Below are positions 52,999 to 61,885 of a stretch of DNA of 64,000 nucleotides, piece after piece. The notes under the pieces are model-generated. The model worked only from the letters and a program-made list of their open reading frames with translations, did no database searches and was not told the DNA's origin. How positions within the stretch are numbered: position 1 is the first letter of the stretch; each line of letters begins with the position of its first letter. The translations under genes and the position numbers were made by a program. The DNA comes from JAKZVK01 sp965248255 (GTDB lineage: Bacteria; Acidobacteriota; Terriglobia; Bryobacterales; UBA6623). The stretch is from positions 744,001 to 808,000 of the forward strand of contig CBDFIW010000004.1 of the NCBI GenBank assembly GCA_965248255.1. The letters run 5' to 3'.

Positions 52999-54751
52999 GC
53001 CGGCCGGATGAAACTGTGGTCCTCGATGGTCCGGCGCTCTGGTCATAAACGCGTCGGACTTACCGGAGGAATTGTACCGCCGAGCAGCCGATTCAGCGGT
53101 ACAATCTTTCCAGGCTTCGTCACACCATGATCGGCACCACCATCTCGCACTACAAGATCACCGAGAAGCTCGGCGAAGGCGGCATGGGTGTTGTCTATAA
53201 GGCCGAGGACACGAAACTCGACCGCACCGTTGCGCTGAAATTCCTGGCAGGGCATCTGCTCAACGACGAAGAGGCCAAGGCGCAATTCCTGCGCGAGGCA
53301 AAGGCGACGGCCGCGCTGGATCACCCCAACATCTGTACCGTTTACGAGATCAGTGAGGCCGAAGGCAAGACCTTCCTGTCGATGGCCTTCATCGAAGGGG
53401 AGCCACTCGAAGCCTGCATCGACCGAGGCCCGCTGCCGCTGAAGGAAGCGCTCGACATCGGCCGGCAAGTCGCCGAGGGGTTGGAAGCGGCGCACGAAAA
53501 GGGCGTTGTCCATAGGGACATCAAGCCGGCCAACGTGATGGTGGACGCCAAGGGGCACGCCACGATCATGGACTTCGGCCTGGCACACCTAACGGAAGCC
53601 TCCCGGCTCACAAAGGCGGATCAGACGATGGGGACGGTCGCCTACATGTCGCCCGAGCAGGCCCAGGGCATGGAGGTGGACAACCGGGCCGACGTTTGGG
53701 CGTTGGGCGTGGTGCTGTACGAGATGGTTTGTGGGCAGCGGCCGTTCCAAGGCCAGTACGGCCAGGCGCTGCTGTACGAGATTGTCCACCAGGAGCCCGA
53801 GCCGCTGACGGGCGTGCGTGCCGGCGTACCGATGGAGTTGGAGTTCATCGTCGGCAAGTGCTTGGCCAAAGATCGTAACGATCGCCCCTCATCTGCGGAG
53901 GAGATCGCAAGGGATCTGCGCACTCTCGGGGAGAAACTGAAATCCGGCCGATCGACCATTTTGCGAGCCGGAACCGTGACCGGCCCTCGCGCCGGTTCAA
54001 CACAGCCCCCAAGACAAGCGGAAAGCCCGTCACTACCTGGCCCTCTGGCAAAGTACCGCGTCATCGAGGACGGGCAGGAGACCGGCGACGCCATCCGATA
54101 CGTCGCTGAAGACACCGAGTTGCGCCGATCTGTGGCGATCCGGGTGTTGCCGCAGTCGTCGGAGCAGCAGATCGAGCGCGCGCAACGGCGGAAGCAGAGC
54201 CTCGTGCTGGGCGCCGGTGCGCTGGGCGTGCTTCTGGCCCTGGTCTTCGCCTTCTTCCCGCTGTTCTCTCCCGCTCCCGAAGCACCCCTGCGGCGCTTCA
54301 CGTTACCGACCGAGGAAGGTCTGAGACGGCCTTCCATCTCACCCGACGGCCGGCATGTCGCCTACCTGACCGGTCCGGAGGGCAACCGCACGCTGTGGGT
54401 GCAGGACCTGGATCAGAACCAACCGCGGGCGATCGTGGGTCCGACAAATCTCGGCAACAGTATGCCGTTCTGGTCGCCCGACAGCCAGTTCGTCGGCTTC
54501 CGGTCGAGGGACGGGGATGTCTTCAAGAAGGTGGCGGTTTCCGGCGGCCCCGTGGTGACCCTGGCGGAAGCTAGCGGCCCTTCCATGCGGTCCGTTTGGA
54601 CGCCGGACGGCGAGTCGCTCATCTTCACCTCGGCGGGCAAGCTTTTCAAAGTGCCTTCTCGCGGAGGACAGGCCGAGCTGTGGCTCGAAGCCGAGCAGGA
54701 AGGGTTTGCTGCTTTCGAACCAGCGTTCTTCTCAACTAGGGCGTGTTAACA

Positions 54752-55147
54752 CTAACGTAGGGTATCGAAACGTAGAGCCTCGACGATGAGGGCGAAGTGG
54801 AGGAAGGCGAGGAACATGACGTCGAGCTTGTCGAAGCGGGAGAAGATGCGGCGGAATCCCTTGAGCCGTCGGAAGAGTCTCTCGATCTCGTTGCGGCGGC
54901 GATAGAGCGCTCGGTCGTATTCCCACGGCTCCAGGCGGGTGCGCCGAGGCGGCACGACGGGAATCCATCCGAAATCCAAAGCCAGTTGGCGTGTCTGATC
55001 GTCCTCATAGGCGCCGTCCATCAGCAGCGGCAGCGGCTCGGGCAGTGGCCCCAGACCACCGAGCAGTTCGCGGCCCTGCTGGGCGTCGTGCGCTTGGCCG
55101 GGCGAGAGAGCGAAGGTTATCGCCGTTCGAGCATTTGCGGCAACCAT
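54752..55147 (-). CDS. IS5-family transposase, C-terminal frame (copy 2)
   Basis: A 131-residue catalytic half identical to the copy-1 product, with Asp in PLLMDGAYEDD and Glu in NEIERLFRRLK. It is expressed as a fusion through frameshifting at the A8 run (55200-55207 on the plus strand, as T8). Confidence 0.87.
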   Translation of the reverse strand: MVAANARTAITFALSPGQAHDAQQGRELLGGLGPLPEPLPLLMDGAYEDDQTRQLALDFGWIPVVPPRRTRLEPWEYDRALYRRRNEIERLFRRLKGFRRIFSRFDKLDVMFLAFLHFALIVEALRFDTLR

Positions 55148-55524
55148 ATGAATCTTGGTGGTCCATCCGCCGCGGGATTTGCCGATCGCTTGCGGACCGT
55201 TTTTTTTAACGCGCCCGTGCCGTCGGGATGAACCTTCACGATGGTCGAGTCCATTGACACGGCTTCGATTCGGATGCGGACCAGCTGCTCGCGCTGCAGT
55301 TTCTCGAAGACGGCGTCGAGCACGCCGTTCTTCGACCAGCGGTTCATGCGGGTATAAATGGTGTGCCAGTTACCGAAGCGTTTAGGCAAGCCGCGCCATT
55401 TGCAACCCTGCTCGGCGACATACAACATGGCGTTCAAAACCGTGAGGTTCGGCAGGCTCACATTGCCGCGCTGGCGGGGCAGGACCGGCTCGATGCGGCG
55501 GTATTGCTGCTCGGTGATCTCCAT
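55117..55524 (-). CDS. IS5-family transposase, N-terminal frame (copy 2)
   Basis: A 135-residue product from ATG 55524 (MEITEQQYRRIEP), with the first catalytic Asp in SMDSTIVKVHPDG. After ALKK at the A8 run, a slip into the -1 frame would yield NGPQAIGKSRGGWTTKIH and the rest of the enzyme, about 257 residues in all. The single-frame product ends 27 residues later. Confidence 0.87.
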   Translation of the reverse strand: MEITEQQYRRIEPVLPRQRGNVSLPNLTVLNAMLYVAEQGCKWRGLPKRFGNWHTIYTRMNRWSKNGVLDAVFEKLQREQLVRIRIEAVSMDSTIVKVHPDGTGALKKTVRKRSANPAADGPPRFIWLPQMLERR

Positions 55525-56790
55525 ACCTCCGAGTATAGCAGCTTTTGCGCCTTAGTGTTAACACGCCCTAGTCAGGGTACGGATAAGCTGCTCTACGTAG
55601 AAGCGACGTCGCTTACCGAAGCTCAAATTATTGCTCTCGACCGTACCTCCGGCCAGCGAGAGATTCTGGCCGAAGGATGGGATCCGGTTTACGCTCCGAG
55701 CGGACACGTGGTCTACGAGAGCATCGAGCCAAGGGGAGTCTGGGCGATCCCCTTTTCGGTCGACACGATGAAATCGACCGGCAACCCGTTTCCCATCAGC
55801 GAAGACAGCTACGAGCCCAGCGTCGGGCTGGATGGAACGCTTGCCTATGTGGAGGGAATGACCGCAACCGGTCGCTGGCGGTTGGTCTGGAAGGACCGGG
55901 AAGGCAACCGTCTCGGAGAACTCGGAGAGCCACATGACGGGGGTATAAAATACCCGGGCCTGTCGCCGGATGGCTCGCGGGTTGTCGTCCAAGACACCAG
56001 CCGGGACATCTGGATCCATGAAGTGGCGCGTCCGATCAAGACGCGGCTGACCACGTCACCCTCCGCGGAAATCTATCCAAGCTGGTCGCCGAAGGGCGAT
56101 CGGATCGTCTTTTCCACCGGTACGACCGGTGGAGGAGTTCGTAGGGACCTTCACATCGTGCGGGCCGACGGGAGCGAGGACCCCGTGGTGTTCCTCGAAT
56201 CCCCGGAAGGCCGCCGCTATGTCACAGACTGGTCCTCGGACGGAAACACGATCTTGATTTGGAGGCAGCAACTAGAAAATCCCAACACGGCCAATGCAGA
56301 CATCTCGTACCTGAAGCGAGGCGAGAACGGTGGCTGGGCAGAAGCTCCTTTCCTCGAAAGCGAGCACGTGGAGCAGCTCGCCAAGCTATCTCCCGAGGGG
56401 CGCTTCGTTGCCTATGGCTCGGATCAGTCCGGTGAACGTGAGATCTACATCCGTTCCTTTCCGGACGGAACCGGTCAGCGTAGGGTGTCGGCCAACGGCG
56501 GCACCCAGGTGCGTTGGCGGAAGGATGGCAAAGAGCTGTTCTACGTGGAGGGTGACAGCTTGATGGCGGTCCCGGTTGCTACGACCGCCATGCTGACGAT
56601 CGGCGCCGCTGAGACGCTTTTTTCTGACAACACCCTGAGGTTTAGCCTGGGGAACTTTCTTAATTATGACGTTACCCCCGACGGCCAGAGGTTCATCTTG
56701 CGCGAGGCGGAAGCGGGGACGTCCGATGTCAAACTACGCGTCGTCCAAAACTGGTTCGCCGAGTTCCAAGACCGCCAAACCGAGCCGTGA

Positions 56791-57233
56791 CCGTCAGTAC
56801 CTACATGGTAAGATCCTTGGGAAAAATCGCAGGATTCGGCGTCCAGTCGTGTTTACGCTGCGTGAATGCTGCGTTTACGCGGCTTGGGGTCGATTAGGCC
56901 AGCCGTTGTACGGCTGGTACCCTGATCGCCTCGCAGCAACCCTCGAGGCTGGTTCAGCGGCCTTACGACGGCGGGCTTAAGCCGTTCCCCAGCGGGCGGT
57001 GGCGCCTCGATTTGTTCGGGACAGTCGTACAGGCTCATGGCTCAAGCCGGTTTGGGTAAGGCCCCTCGAAGGGGCCTGATTCATTCACTTGGGGCATTCT
57101 ACCAGGCGTAAAACGCCTGGCCTAATTGAAACTAACACCCGTAAACGGGCCTGTTTGCGTTCGGGATCTTAATACTATTTCCTCTTTTGGGATGTCGATG
57201 GGTTTGTCGTAAATTGTCAAGAGGCAATAGAAG
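56791..57233. other. gene-free interval with four successive perfect hairpins
   Basis: No credible ORF in 443 bp. Perfect stem-loops occur at 56899-56917 (CCAGCCG-TTGTA-CGGCTGG), 57060-57076 (GGCCCCT-CGA-AGGGGCC), 57102-57120 (CCAGGCG-TAAAA-CGCCTGG) and 57138-57149 (CCCG-TAAA-CGGG). The motif GTTTACGC occurs twice near 56848-56882. This may be a structured RNA, a recombination array or a set of terminators for the kinase gene. Confidence 0.45.
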
Positions 57234-57632
57234 ATGAATCAACTCTTTCGGTTCTCCAGCGCGGTTAAATGGGATCCTGCCATCGATACCTGGATGAAGG
57301 AACAATCGGATGAGCTGGGGGCGATCGCGCACCACTGGTTTGAGATCATGCGCAACTGTGGAGACGATGTTCGAGAGTTATTGCACGACGGTCATCCGAC
57401 GGCCTGTGTCGCTGACGCGGCATTCGCATACGTCAATGCATTCACATCGCACGTCAATGTCGGGTTTTTTCGTGGCACCGAGCTTGCGGATCCGGCGGCC
57501 CTGTTGGAAGGCACTGGCAAGTATATGCGTCATGTGAAGGTCAGGCCGGACGGTGAGCTCGAGGCCAAGGCCCTCATGGGGCTAATCGAAACTGCGTACA
57601 CGGATATGAGGGGTCGCCTGGAGGCGGAGTAG
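57234..57632 (+). CDS. DUF1801-type protein
   Basis: A 132-residue cytoplasmic protein of the YdhG/DUF1801 fold (SufE-like alpha/beta). Recognisable segments are HTFSHVNVGF-like AFTSHVNVGFFRGTELAD, LLEGTGKYMRHVKVRPDGEL and the N-terminal PAIDTWMKEQ. The family has no settled function. It stands alone between the hairpin-rich interval and the broken amidohydrolase. The ribosome binding site is weak (AAGAGG). Confidence 0.8.
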   Translation: MNQLFRFSSAVKWDPAIDTWMKEQSDELGAIAHHWFEIMRNCGDDVRELLHDGHPTACVADAAFAYVNAFTSHVNVGFFRGTELADPAALLEGTGKYMRHVKVRPDGELEAKALMGLIETAYTDMRGRLEAE

Positions 57633-58052
57633 ATCGTGCCCGCCATCCGCAGATGTAGCCTTTTGGCTTGAGAGATGGGCCGGTGAGGATTGCGGCCTGT
57701 CGTAGGTGTCGAGCCTCGTGCTACCTTCAGCTTTACAAAGGGCGTCTCATATCACAAACCCAGCAACGTCTCGATATTCCTGTGAGCCACCATCTCTCGG
57801 GTTTCTTCGCTGAGTTGTACCAGGAAGCTCCGCACACTTTCAATCTTCGATCGCTCGCGACCCAGGTCGTGGTGACTGGCGTCCGTGCCGACAACGAAAC
57901 GGGTCGGATTCTCTTCAACCAGTTGCAGCCAGCTCGGCCAGACCTGCACGCCGTGTTTCAAGATCGTGTAGTCGGGTGAGCGTGGATGGTTCTTCCAGGT
58001 GCGTGCGCTGAGTTCATAGCCTATTGAATCCCGCAAATTATTATGACACTTT

Positions 58053-58607
58053 TTGATAGTGTGGAGCATCTATATATGTATGGGCAACCCCAAAGGTGTG
58101 AAGCGGGATTTCAAGGCGCTGGAGAAGCGCCGTTTCGAAGCGATGCGGCTGCTCCACCAAGGCCACAATCAGTCCGAGACGGCGAGACGGCTGAACGTCG
58201 CTCGCCAAACCGTCAGTGAGTGGCGGCGGCAATACCGCGAGCAGGGTGCGGCCGGACTCCGCCAGGCCGGGCGCGCCGGACGCAAGCCGCTCCTCGATGC
58301 CGCACAACGCGAACGCCTGACGTCGCTGCTGCTGGAAGGCCCGGAAGCCCACGGCTTCCCAACGCCCCTGTGGAGCTGTCCGCGGGTGGCTCGGCTGACC
58401 GGAGACGAGTTCGGGGTCGCATACCACGCAGGCCACGCCTGGAAGATCCTGCGAGCGCTCGACTGGAGCCCGCAACGCCCGGCCGGAAAGGCGCGCGAGC
58501 GCAACGAAGAGCGGATCCGCACCTGGAAGCGCAAGACCTGGAAGCGCATTAAAAAAAAGCCCAAAACGAAGGCCGTACGCTCGTCTTCATCGACGAAAGC
58601 GGATTGA
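58053..58607 (+). CDS. IS630-type transposase, N-terminal HTH frame (type b, copy 2)
   Basis: A 184-residue HTH half equal to copy 1 except for three substitutions (Thr/Ile at the second residue, Ile/Thr in VARLTGDEF, Val/Ala in GHAWKIL). The A8 frameshift run at 58551-58558 is conserved. The start is TTG 58053 or the ATG of MGNPKGVKRDF at 58080. Confidence 0.88.
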   Translation: MIVWSIYICMGNPKGVKRDFKALEKRRFEAMRLLHQGHNQSETARRLNVARQTVSEWRRQYREQGAAGLRQAGRAGRKPLLDAAQRERLTSLLLEGPEAHGFPTPLWSCPRVARLTGDEFGVAYHAGHAWKILRALDWSPQRPAGKARERNEERIRTWKRKTWKRIKKKPKTKAVRSSSSTKAD

Positions 58608-59095
58608 GTCAGAAGCCGCATCGCTGCCGCACCTGGGCGCCACGTGGCCAAACACCGGTGCTGCAGTTTAACTTCAACTGGGAGAAGCTTTCCGTCTCGG
58701 CGGGGCTGACGCTGCGTAACTTCTACTTCCGGCTCTATCCCGGTGCGATCGGCAAAGAGCAAGTGACCGACTTTCTCAAGGCGTTGGTACGTCATATCGA
58801 TCGCCCGCTGCTGATCGTCTGGGATCGGCTGCCGGCGCACCGTAGCCGCCTGGTGCAAGAGTTCATCGAACTCTCCGAAGGCCACATCGCAACCGAGTAC
58901 TTGCCACCCTATGCGCCGGAGTTGAATCCGGTGGAATACATCTGGGCTTACTGGAAGCAGCACGAGTTGCCGAACGTCTGTCCGAAAGACTACGGCGAGC
59001 TGAACGAGCGGGCCCGCAAGGCACTCCGCCGCATGTACCGCAAACCGCGTTTGATCACGGCCTTCTGGAAACAGTCTTCTCTTTGTTTTGACTGA
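58604..59095 (+). CDS. IS630-type transposase, C-terminal DDE frame (type b, copy 2)
   Basis: A 163-residue DDE half differing from copy 1 by Thr for Ile in KEQVTDFLK. Catalytic Asp is in LLIVWDRLPAHRS and Glu in ELNPVEYIWAYWK. The first Asp lies upstream in the same frame (FIDESG), reachable only by frameshift from the N-terminal ORF. Confidence 0.88.
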   Translation: MSQKPHRCRTWAPRGQTPVLQFNFNWEKLSVSAGLTLRNFYFRLYPGAIGKEQVTDFLKALVRHIDRPLLIVWDRLPAHRSRLVQEFIELSEGHIATEYLPPYAPELNPVEYIWAYWKQHELPNVCPKDYGELNERARKALRRMYRKPRLITAFWKQSSLCFD

Positions 59096-59903
59096 CTCTA
59101 TATTATGCGGGAGTCAATAGGTTCGGATGGTCCGCGATAATGCGTTTGGCGATGTAGTAGGGCGTGTATCCCCCGTGGGCCCAGATGACGGTCACTCTGG
59201 GATAAGCACGTAATAGCTCCTCAAACTCTCTGAGACGCGTGATCTCGCAATGTATATTGACGGGCACACCGTACTTCTGGGCTAACTCCATCATGCCCTG
59301 CATCAAAGGGTGAAGCGGACTGTAGTCGGCTTCGGGAAGCCGCGCCCCGGAAAGTGCGTCACCGAAATCTCACCGATGCCCCGCACCACTCCTTGCTTCA
59401 GGAGGTTATCCAGGACCTGGAGCAGTTCCGTCCCGTCGCCGTCCCAATGCTTCCGGTAGCTCGATCGCTCGGGTGAGATCGAAGCGAACGGGATGAAACG
59501 GTCCGCATGTTCCCGCGCCCACTCGACGAGCTTTTCGTTGGTGCTCTTCCTGCCCCAGAACACAATCGCCCGGCGGTTGCCCGACTCCTTCATCAAACGT
59601 AACTGCATTTCCGGGTCGTTGAGGTGGACATGGGCATCGGTAAACGTAATGGGGCATGCGGCTAGGGGCGCGGATCTGCCGCCGCTTCTGCTCGTCCCGG
59701 GCCGGCAGGCCGCACGGGATTTCCGAGTCTCTTGTTGCTCTTGGGCGGACAACGATGTGTAAGCGGTGAGCCCGAGCAAGCACAACAGGGCACCGAGTGT
59801 CGCCGAGAACGCTCTAGCCTGCATCTGTCTCATCAAACCACTGTCGCGTCGGCCCCTGGGCCCGTCCACTTGGCCACTGGATTGCTGTTCCAAGTTCAGG
59901 CTT

Positions 59904-60326
59904 TCATCGGGCCCGTTCCGGCGCTTCCCCGGTATCGCGATAGACCTCCTCACGAATAATCCGCTCTGTAGCCGCGTTCAGATAGTCATCGAGCGCGCCT
60001 TTGAGCTCCAGGTATTCAGGCCACAGTGTCCGGTTGACAAACGATCTTGGCGCCCTCAGCATCACTGTCGTGTAGCGCTGCCGTTTGTAGCGATAGGGCT
60101 CCAGGCCATATCGGCGGCACAACGCCGAAAACAGGCGCCTCTGCCAGCGATCGGGCAGCTTGAACCGTATTTCTATCAACTGCTCGGTGGCCGCGATGGC
60201 CGCTAGAGATGCCTTGACCCGCTGGATGGCGGCCGCGGCGGCGTGACGCTCGCCGCTGGTCGTGGCGCCCTCAAATAGAGCCGAGATCTTGCGCAGTTTT
60301 TCGCGGAGTTGTCGTTCCGTTGTCAT
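59904..60326 (-). CDS. conserved hypothetical DNA-binding-like protein
   Basis: A 140-residue basic protein beginning MTTERQLREKLRKISALFEG, a DUF2786-like helical start, followed by a compact domain with LPDRWQRRLFSALCRRYGLE and QRYTTVMLRAPRSFVNRTLW. Similar proteins occur in many soil bacteria without known function. It is upstream of, and on the same strand as, the broken amidohydrolase, 70 bp away. Confidence 0.7.
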   Translation of the reverse strand: MTTERQLREKLRKISALFEGATTSGERHAAAAAIQRVKASLAAIAATEQLIEIRFKLPDRWQRRLFSALCRRYGLEPYRYKRQRYTTVMLRAPRSFVNRTLWPEYLELKGALDDYLNAATERIIREEVYRDTGEAPERAR

Positions 60327-60430
60327 CGAGTCTCGTAGTTTCGCCCTGTGACTCTTCGGTTACCGTCGCGTTCACTTCAATGTAAAAAGAATCGATGTGG
60401 TCCTCGACCGCCGCCGCGTCCGCTCGCAGG

Positions 60431-60478
60431 GGCTCAGCGCAGGCTCACGCCTGCGGCTCCGAGTAGCGTCGGGTGGGC
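60431..60478 (+). repeat. dispersed repeat family 3
   Basis: GGCTCAGCGCAGGCTCACGC followed by CTGCGGCTCCGAGTAGCG; aligns over 48 bp with 12021-12068. It lies 28 bp after the 3' end of ahcY and could act as its transcript-end hairpin. Confidence 0.75.
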
Positions 60479-60506
60479 CTCACCGGCGCCTCGGGACGCC
60501 TCGGGA

Positions 60507-61781
60507 CTACGTGCCTTCTTGCCAGGTGGAAAGGTACTTCTGTTGTTCCGGGGTCAACTTGTCGATGCGGACGTTCATCGACTCGAGCTTGCGGCGGGCG
60601 ACCTCTTTGTCGATCTCTTCCGGCACGCTGTGAACACCCACTTTCAAGTGCCCGTGCTCTTCGACTATGTAGCGCGCGGCGAGAGCCTGGTTTGCGAAGC
60701 TCATGTCCATCACCGCGGCCGGGTGGCCCTCAGCGGAGCTGAGGTTCACCAGCCGGCCGTCGGCCAGGACGAAGACCTTCTTGTCGCCGTCCAAGGTGAA
60801 CTCCTCAACGAAGCTGCGTGCCACCCGTCTTGAGGATGCCATCTCGGCCAGCGACTCAAGATCGATCTCGACGTTGAAGTGGCCTGAGTTGGCGATGATC
60901 GCGCCGCTCTTCATGTTGTTGAAATGTTCGCGCGCGATGACGTGCTTGTCGCCGGTCACTGTCACGAAGACGTCCCCGATGGCGGCGGCGTCGATCATGG
61001 GCATGACGCGGAAGCCGTCCATCACGGCTTCGAGCGCGCGGGTGGGGTCCACCTCCGTGACGATTACGTTGGCGCCGAGTCCGCGGGCGCGGCTGGCTAC
61101 GCCCCGGCCGCACCAGCCGTAGCCAGCTACGACGAGGTTCAACCCGGCGATGAGCACGTTGGTGGCTCGTAGAATCCCGTCCATGGTGGACTGGCCCGTG
61201 CCATAGCGGTTGTCGAACAAGTGCTTCGTCATGGCGTCGTTAACGGCCACGATGGGGTACCGCAGCACCCCCTCCTGTGCCATGGCGCGGAGGCGGATCA
61301 CGCCTGTAGTTGTCTCTTCGGTTCCGCCGAGCATGTCGCTCAACAGCTCGGTTCGCCCGGTGTGCAGTTGGTGGACAAGGTCCGCCCCATCATCCATGCT
61401 GATTTGCGGCTTGTGGTCGAGCGCGGCCTGAATATGCGTGTAGTAGGTGTCGTTGTCCTCGCCCTTGATGGCAAAAGTAGGGATGCCGTATTCCTTGACC
61501 AGGGCCGCGGCGGTTTCATCTTGCGTCGAGAGTGGGTTTGACGCGCAGATCACTACGTCAGCCCCGCCGTCGCGCAACACGATGGCCAGGTTGGCCGTCT
61601 CGGTCGTCACGTGCAGGCACGCCGCGATGCGAACACCCTTCAGCGGCTGGTCGCTGATGAATTCCTTGCGAATCCCCTCCAGAACGGGCATCCACTGCCC
61701 GGCCCATTCAATGCGTCTCTTGCCCTCGTCGGCCAGGGCCAGGTCTTTGACGTCGCCGGGGGTTGTTGTCTGAGTGGTCAT
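60507..61781 (-). CDS. ahcY: adenosylhomocysteinase
   Basis: A 424-residue NAD-dependent enzyme that hydrolyses S-adenosylhomocysteine to adenosine and homocysteine, clearing the product of methylation reactions. NAD-binding motif VAGYGWCGRGVASRARGLG, the substrate region CASNPLSTQDETAAAL and SGHFNVEIDLESL are all present. The length matches the shorter form that lacks the roughly 40-residue insertion of eukaryotic enzymes. It follows metK by 104 bp on the same strand, making a methyl-cycle unit. Confidence 0.96.
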   Translation of the reverse strand: MTTQTTTPGDVKDLALADEGKRRIEWAGQWMPVLEGIRKEFISDQPLKGVRIAACLHVTTETANLAIVLRDGGADVVICASNPLSTQDETAAALVKEYGIPTFAIKGEDNDTYYTHIQAALDHKPQISMDDGADLVHQLHTGRTELLSDMLGGTEETTTGVIRLRAMAQEGVLRYPIVAVNDAMTKHLFDNRYGTGQSTMDGILRATNVLIAGLNLVVAGYGWCGRGVASRARGLGANVIVTEVDPTRALEAVMDGFRVMPMIDAAAIGDVFVTVTGDKHVIAREHFNNMKSGAIIANSGHFNVEIDLESLAEMASSRRVARSFVEEFTLDGDKKVFVLADGRLVNLSSAEGHPAAVMDMSFANQALAARYIVEEHGHLKVGVHSVPEEIDKEVARRKLESMNVRIDKLTPEQQKYLSTWQEGT

Positions 61782-61885
61782 GTTCCCTCTGCTGATGATG
61801 ATGTAAGAAGCGCCCCCTCACCGGGTCCGGGAGCGCGAGTACGACCGCGTGGATGAACTGATGTAGCCGAGAAAGCGACCTTGGC

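Larger units (their letters stand above)
54740..55567 (-). mobile_element. IS5-family element (IS427-like), copy 2
   Basis: An 828-bp element with perfect ends GGCGTGTTAACACTAA and flanking CTAG duplications at 54736-54739 and 55568-55571, the YTAR target expected for this group. It is inverted relative to the copy at 26040-26866 and has one more A in the frameshift run. It interrupts the kinase gene. Confidence 0.94.
53127..56790 (+). pseudogene. Ser/Thr protein kinase with PD40 propeller, split by IS5
   Basis: Hanks-type kinase fused to a periplasmic sensor, a typical acidobacterial architecture. Residues 9-270: glycine loop LGEGGMGVVYK, Lys38, HRDIKPAN with Asp131, DFG at 149-151. A membrane helix lies near 355-375. 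The remainder is a WD40/PD40 propeller (RRPSISPDGRHVAYLTGPEG, PGLSPDGSRVVVQD, AKLSPEGRFVAYGSDQSG). The coding sequence is 53127-54739 joined to 55572-56790: removing the IS and one CTAG gives AFFSTSQGTDKLLYVEA and 943 residues without any other break. As it stands the kinase half is still encoded, ending a few codons into the IS. Confidence 0.93.
58022..59119 (+). mobile_element. IS630-family element, copy 2 (type b)
   Basis: A 1098-bp unit with TA duplications at 58022-58023 and 59118-59119 and ends TATTGAATCCCGCAAATTA / TATTGACTCCCGCATAATA. It is in inverted orientation to the copy at 20757-21854 and of equal length. It interrupts the amidohydrolase. Confidence 0.94.
57752..59833 (-). pseudogene. 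exported amidohydrolase, frameshifted and split by an IS630-type element
   Basis: Amidohydrolase_2-type metal enzyme (TIM barrel). ATG 59833 gives a signal peptide (FSATLGALLCLLGLTAYTSL). Metal-site segments are DAHVHLND, NIHCEITRLREF, IWAHGGYTPYY and GTDASHHDLG. A one-base shift near 59340 breaks the frame: the correct reading continues as RLPEADYSPLHPLMQGMMEL. At 58022-59119 the element interrupts the gene; removing it and one TA gives ADHPNLGYELSARTWKNHP in frame. Two independent lesions mean the gene is dead in this strain. Confidence 0.9.
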
